64,000 nt of DNA from Alphaproteobacteria bacterium (GTDB taxonomy: Bacteria; Pseudomonadota; Alphaproteobacteria; UBA8366; Aestuariispiraceae). Made by a program: the position numbers and the translations under genes. This document shows, piece by piece, positions 33,957 to 42,297 of the stretch (the stretch's first letter is position 1; each line of letters begins with the position of its first letter). The stretch spans positions 95,911-159,910 of the forward strand of contig SPJV01000074.1 in assembly GCA_006844765.1 (NCBI GenBank), written 5' to 3'. The notes beneath the pieces were generated by a model. That model had not been told where the DNA came from. It saw only the letters and a program-made list of their open reading frames with translations, and did not search any database.

Positions 33957-34751
33957 CTATTTTCCCTTGAACTCGGGTTTGCGCTTTTCGTTGAAAGCCA
34001 GCACGCCCTCGGTTCGGTCTTCCGTCCCGACCAAGCGGTTATAGGCCTCCAACTCGAATTGATATCCGGTATTGCGGTCAACCTGATTTGCGATGGAGAT
34101 CGACCGCTTCGCGCGCATGATCGACAATGGTGCGTTGGATGCGATCTTGCGCGCTGTCTTCAATGTTTCTTCCATCAAGTCGTCCGGCTCGCAGACCTTG
34201 TTCACCAAACCCCATTCATACGCATCCCGGGCCGTGAAAGGTTCACCAGTCAGGATGATTTCTTTGGCGCGACGCTCCCCAACGGCCAGGGGCAAATGCT
34301 GTGTGCCCATCGCGCCCGGCATGATGCCAATGGTCACTTCCGTCAGAGCGAACTTCGCGGTATTCGAGGCATAGATGAAATCGCAATTCAGGGCAGTCTC
34401 GCAGCCGCCGGCATAAGCGGCACCATTGACGGCGGCGATCACCGGAACCGGGCAATCCCGCAGCGCCATGACACCCTGCTCGAAAATGGCATGCTGGCGC
34501 TGCCAATCTGTTTCGGTCATCGCCTTTCGCTCTTTTAGATCACCGCCCGCGCTGAAAGCCTTATCGCCTCGACCAGTCAGGATCACACACCGCACACCTT
34601 CCGTATCGACATAGAGGGAACGCATAACCTCCATCTGATCTAAGCCCATTTGTGTGTTACGGGCGTTGCGGACCTCGGGCCTATCGAACATCACCAGCAG
34701 TACATGCTCGTCAATACGCTCCACATGCAGGGTTTCGTAATCCATACGCAT
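33957..34751 (-). CDS. Enoyl-CoA hydratase / isomerase family protein
   Basis: A 264-residue crotonase-fold enzyme. The oxyanion-hole segment KAFSAGGDLKE and the active-site loops AYAGGCETALNCDF and FALTEVTIGIMPGAMG hold the two glutamates required for hydration. Its start overlaps the CoA-transferase stop by one base (34751). Likely hydrates the enoyl-CoA made by the adjacent acyl-CoA dehydrogenase before cleavage by the lyase. Confidence 0.92.
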   Translation of the reverse strand: MRMDYETLHVERIDEHVLLVMFDRPEVRNARNTQMGLDQMEVMRSLYVDTEGVRCVILTGRGDKAFSAGGDLKERKAMTETDWQRQHAIFEQGVMALRDCPVPVIAAVNGAAYAGGCETALNCDFIYASNTAKFALTEVTIGIMPGAMGTQHLPLAVGERRAKEIILTGEPFTARDAYEWGLVNKVCEPDDLMEETLKTARKIASNAPLSIMRAKRSISIANQVDRNTGYQFELEAYNRLVGTEDRTEGVLAFNEKRKPEFKGK

Positions 34752-35911
34752 CAGACGCGAGCCTTTCGTATCTCATCATTATGCTGTCCAAGGTCCGGCG
34801 GCATTGCCCGAAGTGGAGGCCGAACACCATCGAAGCTGATTGGCATCCCCATCAACGATGGTCCGTCACCGGGGAGGGATTGAACAATCCCCAGAGCCGC
34901 CGTCTGATCGTTTGCCAACATCTCCGTGACGGTCCGGACGGGCGCGCAGGGTACGCCAGTCGTCTCGAAAATGTCGATCCAATGATCGCGCTTCTCGGCC
35001 AAGAGGACCGGCATGATCAACGCATTCAGGTCTGTCAGATTGGTATAACGAAGTTGATTGGTTTCGAACCGCGCATCCTCCAACCATTCTGAATGCCCAA
35101 GCGCTTTTGAAAGGCGCTCAAAAAGGCGGTCGTTTGGAGCAGATACGACCAAAAACCCGTCTGCGCACTCATAGGCTTGATATGGAGCCATGCCCCGCGC
35201 ACCAGAGCCAACCTTTTCTGGATCTCGGCCATCAACCTGAACCATCGTCGCCTGATTTGTCACCCAGGCGACGGAGGTTTCGTAGAGCGATCCATCAATA
35301 ACACAGCCTCTGCCCGTCTCAGCACGATTGAACAAAGCTGCCAAAGCGCCGATTGCAGTCCACATGCCCGTTCCCATATCGTTGATCGAAACACCGACCC
35401 GAACAGGCGGACGCTCCGGTTCGCCGGTAACGCTCATGATGCCGCCACACGCCTGCATCAAGGGATCGTATCCGGCCTTCGTCCGATCGGGACCGACGGC
35501 GCCGAAGGCCCCCATATTGCAGTAAATCAGCTTTGTGTTCGCTGCGACCAAGCTGGGGCCATCTAGTCCAAGTTCCTCTACCTTCCCCGGGCGCATATTT
35601 TGGATAACGATATCAGCCTCAGCGATACAAAACGCCTGCAGCCAGTTTCGATCCTCATCATCTCGTAAGTCCAGGGTGACGCTTTTTTTGTTGCCGTTCA
35701 GCGCCAAGAAAAAAGAAGACCGCCCATCCGGAAACATACGCCCCCATTGCCGGGCGTCGTCGCCGCCCTTGGCATTCTCGATTTTAATGACGGTTGCCCC
35801 CAATGCCCCCAGAATCCATCCGGCATAGGGCGCGGCGACACTACTGCCTATTTCAACGACTTTGATCCCGGCTAAGGGATTATGCGCATTTTTCGAACCG
35901 TCGCTCATCAC
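34751..35911 (-). CDS. CaiB/BaiF family III CoA-transferase
   Basis: A 386-residue class III CoA-transferase. The N-terminal LAGIKVVEIGSSVAAPYAGW then LGALGATVIKIENAKGGDDA, the FFLALNGNKKSVTLDLR block, and VGVSINDMGTGMWTAIGAL (catalytic Asp expected here) are diagnostic. It activates an organic acid with CoA from a donor thioester such as succinyl-CoA. Its ATG overlaps the stop of the preceding TMADH-like gene by 4 bp, so the products likely act in one pathway: amine to aldehyde to acid to acyl-CoA. Confidence 0.92.
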   Translation of the reverse strand: MMSDGSKNAHNPLAGIKVVEIGSSVAAPYAGWILGALGATVIKIENAKGGDDARQWGRMFPDGRSSFFLALNGNKKSVTLDLRDDEDRNWLQAFCIAEADIVIQNMRPGKVEELGLDGPSLVAANTKLIYCNMGAFGAVGPDRTKAGYDPLMQACGGIMSVTGEPERPPVRVGVSINDMGTGMWTAIGALAALFNRAETGRGCVIDGSLYETSVAWVTNQATMVQVDGRDPEKVGSGARGMAPYQAYECADGFLVVSAPNDRLFERLSKALGHSEWLEDARFETNQLRYTNLTDLNALIMPVLLAEKRDHWIDIFETTGVPCAPVRTVTEMLANDQTAALGIVQSLPGDGPSLMGMPISFDGVRPPLRAMPPDLGQHNDEIRKARV

Positions 35912-38013
35912 TCACCTCCCGCAGCTACGATGGGCGGAAACACTCTGCCTTGCGATGCCTCATGCGGGCCGCCCAAAGGGGCCAGGGCCACATCTTCACG
36001 CAAGAAAGGAACGCGATCCACATCTGAGAGCCCTAAGTCGCGAGCGAACTTGTGGCCGGAATAAACTGCAGAAGCGATCGTCGCCGGTGCGAGGCAGTCG
36101 CCGATCCTTACGATCCGCTGCCCGGTATCCGCCGCAATAAGCTCATGATAAAGCCCGTCATTGGGAATCTGACCGGAAACCAACACGACTGCATCGCAGG
36201 CAATTTCTCGCTTGAGGTCAGCATAAATAGATCCGATCTCAACACTCCCATCGCGGATAGATACCACAGCACTATGGGCTTCCAGCTTCGCACCCAAACC
36301 GAAGAGACGTTTGTGGATATGAGCGATTTCGATGGTGAACTGGGAGAACCCGGCGAAAGTCGCCGCAGGCGTAACCAATGTCACCGTGCAGCCGGCTTTC
36401 AACAGCTTTTCGGCAATCACACTTGCCATGTAGAAATGATCGTCGTCATACAGAACCACATGCCCTGATACCGCGACCCCCGCCATGATATCATCTGGGG
36501 TCAGAACGTTTGCATCGGAGCTGATCGGAATTGGTTTAAGGAAATGCCGACCGATACCGTCGCGGCGCCAATGTGACCCTGTGGCCAAGGCAACGAGAGT
36601 CGCTCCCGTTTCAGCGACATGATCTGCGGACAACATGCTATCCAAGAATTGTTCGACATTGGTCATGTTTTGAAGTTGCTGCAGCCGGTGATCCCGCACC
36701 CGTGCCCAGGCACCCAGTCCGGGAAGACGGCTTTCCAAGGAGACGCGGCCTCCCAGTTCGGTTCGCGCTTCGGCCAGCATCACCTCGTGCCCTCGCTGGC
36801 CGAGCGCACGTGCCGCTTCAAGTCCTGCAGGACCACCGCCAACGATCAAAACCCGATCTTCCGTATCCTTCGTCGGGATTCGTTCGGGATGCCAGCCTTT
36901 CCGCCATTCCTCGCCCATGGTTGGGTTTTGTGTGCAACGGATCGGGGCCATCAAATAATTGTTGGTAACGCAGATATTGCAGCCGATGCATTCACGGATA
37001 TCTTCGGGTCGACCTTCCTCGATCTTCTTTGGCAGAAACGGGTCTGCAATGGAGGGACGTGCCGCGCCGATCATATCCAGAATGCCGCGCTTTATTTGGC
37101 TTGCCATCGTATCGGGCGACGTGAACCGCCCGACGCCAACGACCGGCTTAGTGGTGACCGATTTCATGAAGGCGACGTAGGCCTCCTGACTGCCTTCCTC
37201 TCCGAAGCGGGAGGTGATGGAGTCGTTCTTCCAACTGCTGACATTAACGTCCCAAATGTCCGGCAGGTCTGCCAGCATCTCCACGACTTCCCGGCCTTCG
37301 CCCTCACAAGAAATGCCATCCCGTCCGATTAATTCGTCAACCGAGAACCGAATTCCGACCGCACAGGTGTCTCCGATGGCGTCTCGCGTGACCTCGACCA
37401 ATTCGCGCAGCAGTCGCGTTCTGTTTTCCAGCGATCCGCCATACTCGTCGTTTCTTGTATTATGCCGACGGGAAATGAAATGCATTGGCAGTGCCAGATC
37501 ATGTGCCGCATAGATATTGACGATATCGTAGCCGGCCTTCCTTGCATTCAACGCAGCAGTACGCTGCCAGCGAAGCAGTGCGCGAATATCGGATTTGTCC
37601 AAGGGACGCGTATGCGACGGGAAGTTTCCGAAACTCGCACCACCTGAAGGAGACAAAGGTACTTCGCGGCTGATCAAGTTCGGCGTGACATAGCCGTTAT
37701 GAGCCAGCATCAAACCGGCAAGACTGCCATGTTTGTGCACTTCATCCGTCATGCGTTGCAGGATCGGTAAATCCTGTTCATCCCAAAGCCGAACGTTTCG
37801 TGCGTTATCCGTTGTGAAGTGAAAGTCGCACTGTTCCGCAAAGACAACGCCCCAGCCACCTTCCGCCTTCACACCACGCATTATCGCCATGGATGTGGGG
37901 TAGTTTCGCCCCATACCGTTGCATTGCGGGGTTTGATAAAATCGATTGGGCGCAGTGATCGGTCCGATTTTCACCGGTTCGAACAGAACATCGTAACGAG
38001 GATCGCGAGCCAT
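35908..38013 (-). CDS. Trimethylamine-dehydrogenase-class flavoprotein (FMN, 4Fe-4S, FAD/ADP fold)
   Basis: A 701-residue protein of the TMADH/dimethylamine/histamine dehydrogenase branch. The start MARDPRYDVLFEP and FYQTPQCNGMG give C31, the position of the covalent 6-S-cysteinyl-FMN in TMADH. RGVKAEGGWGVVFAEQ is nearly identical to that family. A 4Fe-4S cluster is bound by C342, C345, C348 and C360 (CIGCNICV, then PIRC), followed by TMGEEWRKGWHPER. The FAD/ADP-like domain begins RVLIVGGGPAGLEAARAL. It oxidatively dealkylates or deaminates an amine. It is first of nine tightly linked genes and is divergent from an XRE-cupin regulator. ATG 38013 fits the family; further upstream codons do not. 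The substrate is unknown. Confidence 0.92.
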   Translation of the reverse strand: MARDPRYDVLFEPVKIGPITAPNRFYQTPQCNGMGRNYPTSMAIMRGVKAEGGWGVVFAEQCDFHFTTDNARNVRLWDEQDLPILQRMTDEVHKHGSLAGLMLAHNGYVTPNLISREVPLSPSGGASFGNFPSHTRPLDKSDIRALLRWQRTAALNARKAGYDIVNIYAAHDLALPMHFISRRHNTRNDEYGGSLENRTRLLRELVEVTRDAIGDTCAVGIRFSVDELIGRDGISCEGEGREVVEMLADLPDIWDVNVSSWKNDSITSRFGEEGSQEAYVAFMKSVTTKPVVGVGRFTSPDTMASQIKRGILDMIGAARPSIADPFLPKKIEEGRPEDIRECIGCNICVTNNYLMAPIRCTQNPTMGEEWRKGWHPERIPTKDTEDRVLIVGGGPAGLEAARALGQRGHEVMLAEARTELGGRVSLESRLPGLGAWARVRDHRLQQLQNMTNVEQFLDSMLSADHVAETGATLVALATGSHWRRDGIGRHFLKPIPISSDANVLTPDDIMAGVAVSGHVVLYDDDHFYMASVIAEKLLKAGCTVTLVTPAATFAGFSQFTIEIAHIHKRLFGLGAKLEAHSAVVSIRDGSVEIGSIYADLKREIACDAVVLVSGQIPNDGLYHELIAADTGQRIVRIGDCLAPATIASAVYSGHKFARDLGLSDVDRVPFLREDVALAPLGGPHEASQGRVFPPIVAAGGE

Positions 38014-38040
38014 TGCGGACCATCCATGTACAGAAATAAT

Positions 38041-38057
38041 ATTTACTAATGGTAAAT
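38041..38057. promoter_or_regulatory. Palindrome ATTTAC-N5-GTAAAT before the TMADH-like operon
   Basis: ATTTACTAATGGTAAAT: perfect 6-bp arms with a 5-bp spacer, 28 bp upstream of ATG 38013 on the divergent strand, and in front of the XRE-cupin gene. A related stretch (TTTACTATATGTTAATT) lies in the divergent Rieske/OYE region at 40970, suggesting one regulator serves both. Confidence 0.5.
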
Positions 38058-38183
38058 TAAATTTTCTATAAGTCAATATTCTTATTGCCACTCGGTATTT
38101 AGAATATGCCGGATCATGGATCGAGATTTCGCCGCCATGCCACAGCCTGCTGTTTGACCGCATGGCGCTCAGACGGTAATTCA

Positions 38184-38882
38184 ATGGCTATGAGCGATTT
38201 AAAAAAGAACCGGGTAAGCCGGAGTAACCGACGAATTCTAGAGAATTCGGAGCCGGGCCGGTTCGACGGCGAAACACGGATTCAAGATGCGGAAACAGCG
38301 CAGGATACAAAGGAGTATATCGGGCAGGAGGTAAAGTTCTGGCGCAATGAGCGCGGACTGACAGGGAAACGCTTGGCGGAAATGTCCGGCCTTTCCCAAG
38401 CGATGCTCACGAAAATCGAGCATGGCAACGTCGCCCCCTCCATCCAAACATTGCTTCAGATTTCGTCCGCGCTGAATGTCCCCGCGTCCATGTTCTTTCA
38501 TCGGATCGAAAAATCGCGCTACGTATCCTATGTCCCTGCGGACAAGCGAATGACCGTGGATCGTCTTGGGACGCGTGCCGGTCATATTTACGAATTGCTG
38601 GGACAAAACATCGGTCATGCGATTTCAATAGAGCCATTCATCACGATATTGGATGAGAACGCGGAGCCCTTCTCCTCCTTCCAGGAAGAGGGGTTCAAAT
38701 TCGTCCACATGCTGGAAGGCGAAGTGGTCTACCGGCATGGCGAACGGAGGTTCCCACTTAAACCCGGTGACTCTCTAATCATCGATGCAATGGCGCCACA
38801 TGGGCCGGAAGAGCTGATAGACGTTCCCGCCCGGATCATGGTTGTTCAGATTCACAGCCGTTTCGATCCCGGTGTGCGCTAA
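38184..38882 (+). CDS. XRE-family regulator with C-terminal cupin
   Basis: About 232 residues. A Cro/C1-type HTH near residues 60-105 (GLTGKRLAEMSGLSQAMLTK then IEHGNVAPSIQTLL) is followed by a cupin sensor domain (EGFKFVHMLEGEVVYRHGE, LKPGDSLIIDAMAPHGPEEL). The cupin may bind a small ligand. ATG 38184 and ATG 38190 are both possible. It sits between two divergently or convergently placed oxidoreductases and probably controls the TMADH-like operon and the Rieske/OYE pair. Repressors of this class often act on amino-acid or polyamine catabolism. Confidence 0.88.
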   Translation: MAMSDLKKNRVSRSNRRILENSEPGRFDGETRIQDAETAQDTKEYIGQEVKFWRNERGLTGKRLAEMSGLSQAMLTKIEHGNVAPSIQTLLQISSALNVPASMFFHRIEKSRYVSYVPADKRMTVDRLGTRAGHIYELLGQNIGHAISIEPFITILDENAEPFSSFQEEGFKFVHMLEGEVVYRHGERRFPLKPGDSLIIDAMAPHGPEELIDVPARIMVVQIHSRFDPGVR

Positions 38883-38927
38883 ACGCATCCACGATCACAA
38901 TCAAGTTTGGACAGCCTCCGTTTTCGA

Positions 38928-40898
38928 TCAGATTGCGTGCCCGGCCTTCAGTCCCTCTACCACCGCTTCCTCGGCGGTGCGTGGCGCCAGGCAATCGCCG
39001 ACGAAATGCACCTCTCCCCCCCAGTCCAGCAGAGCATGCTCAAGCGTTGTCACCGGCTCATGTCCAAGCGAAAGAACGACTGTATCAACATCTTCCAGGA
39101 TAATCGGCTCGCCGCTTGCGATATGCTGGAAATACGCAGTTTCCGCATCCAAACCAAAGAGCCGCGCCATCGGAACCAATTCGACGCCGAGCTTGTGCAT
39201 CTCGCCAAGCCAGAGGTCGCGCATGTAACGCGGAATACTCTCCCCCGCGACATGCCCGGTGGAGGCGAGCCGCACAGAACAGCCCTCCCGAGCCAGTTTT
39301 TCCGCAAGCCCTAAACCGATCCAGTCACAACGCCAATCTGCTATGACGACCCGCGCACCAATGTTCACGCCGCCTTCAAGAACCTGCCATGCATTAACGG
39401 CATTCGCTTCTTCCAACCCTTCGATGTTTGGCGTCGTGACCTTTCCCCCGGTCGCAACGACGACTGCGTCCGGTGCTTCACGGTCGATCAGGTCGAGATC
39501 GACAGTGGAGTTCAGAGCGATGGAAACCCCAGCCCGTTCCATATCCTTTTCCAAATTGCCGATAATGCCGCCAAATTCCGCACGCCGAGGCAACAGTTGA
39601 GCAAGTAACGCTTGGCCGCCCAGCCGGTTCGATGCCTCGTGCAGGGTCACGTCATGACCCCGCGCCGCAGCGGTTGCCGCAGCCTTCATACCGCCCGGAC
39701 CGCCGCCGGCGACGATCACCTTGCGTCGGCTTTTCACGGCATTCAGCGTACCAAACTGAAGCTCCCGTCCGGTTTCTGGATGCTGAATGCACGAAATACC
39801 GTAGCCTCTATGCATGCGATCAATGCAGGCTTGGTTACATCCGATGCAAACTCGGACATCTTCAGCATTTCCAGCGAAGAGTTTATTGCCTAGGTCCGGG
39901 TCAGTGATCATGGCCCGCGTCATTCCACACAAATCTGCCTGACCCGAGGACAGAACTTGTTCGGCTGCTGCAGCGTGGTTGATTCGGCCGACGGCAATGA
40001 CCGGCTGTGCCACTTGAGTCTTTATCGCAGCGGCAAAAGGTGCGGTCAGTGCTATATCGGTGCTCATCGGCGGGACGATGTGAATCGCCGAGCCCGCAGC
40101 ACGAGATGACCCTGAGGTCACATTGAAATAGTCGACGGCGCCATCGGTCCCGATAGCCTTGCAAATCTCTAAGACCTCATCCGACTGGAGACCTTCTTCA
40201 AGCAACTCGTCGCCCGAGATTCGAATTCCAACAACCATGTTGGGTCCCACCGCGTCGCGAACGACCTCAATGGTTTCTCTAAGAAACCGCAATCGGTTTT
40301 CTAGAGTGCCGCCATATTCGTCGGTTCTAAGATTGATTCGCGGGCTCAAAAACTGTGCGATTAGGTAGCCATGGCTCGCAGCAATTTCCACACCATCCAT
40401 ACCCGCTTCTCGCACCCTCATAGCGGCTTCACCAAACTTGCGGATCGTTTCACGGACCATGCGGTGTGGCATTTCACGGCCCGCCGTATGATATCTTTCA
40501 GACGAACTCGTCGATGGACCATAAGAGACGGCGCGCATCCCGTCCCGATCATTCGTCATCTCATGACCCAAGTGGAAGACCTGGGCAATGCTTGCGCATC
40601 CATGTGAATGCAGCGTCTCCGCCAAGCGCCTGAAAGAGGGGATGATGCCATCATCAGCAGCCACTAAATGAGTTGGTGACGCAACCGAGGCGTAATCGAT
40701 CATCGCCGCCTCCGTGATGATCAAACCAGCGCCGCCCTTAGCGCGAGCCTCATGATAGGCATGGAGCCTATCCGATATCTTGTGCTTGTCCGCTAGTCTG
40801 GTTCCATGCCCGGACGAGACGATCCGGTTTCGAACCGTCAATCCATTAATCGTGATTGGCGACAGAAGTGTTGGAAACTGAACATTCGAATCGGACAT
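38928..40898 (-). CDS. FMN/4Fe-4S/FAD oxidoreductase (2,4-dienoyl-CoA reductase / N-methylproline-demethylase-like)
   Basis: A 656-residue old-yellow-enzyme-type protein. The N-terminal TIM barrel (LLSPITINGLTVRNRIVSSG, HGYLIAQFLSPRINLRTDEYGG) carries a 4Fe-4S site at C351, C354, C358 and C370 (CIGCNQACID, then GISC), then an FAD/NAD domain starting KVIVAGGGPGGMKAAATA. It lacks the TMADH-type FMN-cysteine, since the corresponding position reads VSSGHGT. The family includes FadH and demethylases of N-methylproline. It converges on the XRE-cupin gene and is divergent from a Rieske oxygenase, the combination seen in betaine/stachydrine demethylation loci. That assignment is an inference. Confidence 0.88.
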   Translation of the reverse strand: MSDSNVQFPTLLSPITINGLTVRNRIVSSGHGTRLADKHKISDRLHAYHEARAKGGAGLIITEAAMIDYASVASPTHLVAADDGIIPSFRRLAETLHSHGCASIAQVFHLGHEMTNDRDGMRAVSYGPSTSSSERYHTAGREMPHRMVRETIRKFGEAAMRVREAGMDGVEIAASHGYLIAQFLSPRINLRTDEYGGTLENRLRFLRETIEVVRDAVGPNMVVGIRISGDELLEEGLQSDEVLEICKAIGTDGAVDYFNVTSGSSRAAGSAIHIVPPMSTDIALTAPFAAAIKTQVAQPVIAVGRINHAAAAEQVLSSGQADLCGMTRAMITDPDLGNKLFAGNAEDVRVCIGCNQACIDRMHRGYGISCIQHPETGRELQFGTLNAVKSRRKVIVAGGGPGGMKAAATAAARGHDVTLHEASNRLGGQALLAQLLPRRAEFGGIIGNLEKDMERAGVSIALNSTVDLDLIDREAPDAVVVATGGKVTTPNIEGLEEANAVNAWQVLEGGVNIGARVVIADWRCDWIGLGLAEKLAREGCSVRLASTGHVAGESIPRYMRDLWLGEMHKLGVELVPMARLFGLDAETAYFQHIASGEPIILEDVDTVVLSLGHEPVTTLEHALLDWGGEVHFVGDCLAPRTAEEAVVEGLKAGHAI

Positions 40899-40961
40899 TT
40901 CGGAACCTAAGTTAGCAGCTTGAGATATAAAAGCACGCTACTAAAAAAATTGATAGATGGC

Positions 40962-40987
40962 TAACTAAATTTACTATATGTTAATTT
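40962..40987. promoter_or_regulatory. Operator-like motif between OYE-type and Rieske genes
   Basis: TAACTAAATTTACTATATGT followed by TAATTT contains TTTACTATATGTTAATT, which resembles the palindrome at 38041-38057, and has outer TAAC/GTTA arms. It is in the 145-bp divergent region and probably shares the XRE-cupin regulator. Confidence 0.4.
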
Positions 40988-41043
40988 TTGATACCAGATA
41001 GACACATGCTCTTATGTGCGAAGCATCCAACTTGGAGGTCATA

Positions 41044-42195
41044 ATGGATATCGGTTTTGATCAATCCGTGATGGAGGCTCTGAAGAAGCCGGTCTCGGAG
41101 GCACGGGGATTACCAAACAACGCTTTCGTCGATCCCGCATTTCACGAACTGGAGAAGAAGACGGTCTTTTCGAAGAACTGGATTTTTGCTGGCCGGAAGA
41201 GCGAAGTTCCAAATCCAGGCGATATTCGCTTAGTTGAAATTGCCGGCGACCCCCTGATCATTGTGCATGGCAGGGACGGCGCCGTTCGCGTCTTTTACAA
41301 TGTCTGTCCGCATAGAGGGGCCAAACTTGTTACCGAGGATCGCAGCGGAACGAGGATCGTAACATGTAAGTATCATGCCTGGGCCTATGATCTTACCGGC
41401 CAGCTTCGCTCTCGCCCGCATTTCCATGGGCCGGGTCTCCATGACGAAGACGCGATGAAATCGGAATGCGTCAGCCTGTTCGAGGTCCGGACGGATTTCT
41501 GGCATGACGGTATTTTCGTAAACCTGGATGGTAAGGCTCCCCCCTTATCCGAATATCTTGCGCCGCTCGACCGGCAGGCGGAAGGATTCGATATCTCGCA
41601 GTTTACTTACGCTGATACGGTATCCGGGGAGTTCAATTGCAATTGGAAATTAGCAATCGAGAACTGGAGCGACGTCTATCACGTCTTTGCTGTCCATCCC
41701 GGTCTTAACCAAATGATGGACCAGGGGCAGCGTACGGGCGCTGAAGGCGATGGTAATCTTATCTATTACCGTTGGGGGTATGATGAAGAGTTCTTGAGCA
41801 GCGATCCCTTACCCCGGGTTCAAAGTTTGGAAGGCCCCGCGCGCACCCTGGCATTTAATGGACATTTGTATCCCGGGCTCGCCATCAGCTTTCATCCGAC
41901 CATGTTCCTTTTTTGGGATTACAAGCCGATCAGTCACGATTGGACGCGGCTCGATCTCCACATCTACTACGTCGCCAATGCCGCAAAGGATCCAGACTAT
42001 GTCGAAACGCGCGAGAGCAAGGCGAAATACTATACCGGCCTGAATGCTGAGGACGAGGAAGTCTGCCGTCTCATGCAGGAAGGCCGACAAGCGCGTGGAT
42101 ATGATGGCGGTCGTTTCTCTCCCTATTGGGACCAAGGTACGCTGCACTTCGCAAACTTGATCGCGTCATCCATCACGAATGCAGGCTTTGACTGA
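41044..42195 (+). CDS. Rieske non-heme iron oxygenase, alpha subunit
   Basis: A 383-residue terminal oxygenase. The Rieske 2Fe-2S site uses C88, H90 (NVCPHRGAKLV), C108 and H111 (TCKYHAWAYDL). The mononuclear iron is held by H213 and H218, with the bridging acid as D210 in ENWSDVYHVFAVH; carnitine-type and glycine-betaine-type oxygenases instead have Glu there. It needs a ferredoxin reductase that is not adjacent; paaE-like or distant partners might serve. GGAGG before ATG 41044 fixes the start. It is divergent from the FMN/4Fe-4S oxidoreductase and followed by a proline-racemase-fold protein, so N-methyl or cyclic imino-acid substrates are plausible. Confidence 0.9.
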   Translation: MDIGFDQSVMEALKKPVSEARGLPNNAFVDPAFHELEKKTVFSKNWIFAGRKSEVPNPGDIRLVEIAGDPLIIVHGRDGAVRVFYNVCPHRGAKLVTEDRSGTRIVTCKYHAWAYDLTGQLRSRPHFHGPGLHDEDAMKSECVSLFEVRTDFWHDGIFVNLDGKAPPLSEYLAPLDRQAEGFDISQFTYADTVSGEFNCNWKLAIENWSDVYHVFAVHPGLNQMMDQGQRTGAEGDGNLIYYRWGYDEEFLSSDPLPRVQSLEGPARTLAFNGHLYPGLAISFHPTMFLFWDYKPISHDWTRLDLHIYYVANAAKDPDYVETRESKAKYYTGLNAEDEEVCRLMQEGRQARGYDGGRFSPYWDQGTLHFANLIASSITNAGFD

Positions 42196-42297
42196 GCAAC
42201 CACCAGGACGCCAGCGTAACATCAAGACGCTGCGATCTAAACAACGAACGACCGCCCCTCGGCGAACGTCTTCAGTGGTTTGGGAAGGAGCTAACAA

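Noticed and set aside
38106..38183. N-terminal extension of the XRE-cupin regulator from ATG 38106
   Set aside because: The added 26 residues are not family-like and cover the divergent promoter region; starts at 38184 or 38190 fit better.
41044..42195. Assignment as carnitine or glycine-betaine oxygenase
   Set aside because: The bridging residue is Asp instead of the Glu typical of that subgroup, so only the Rieske oxygenase level is claimed.
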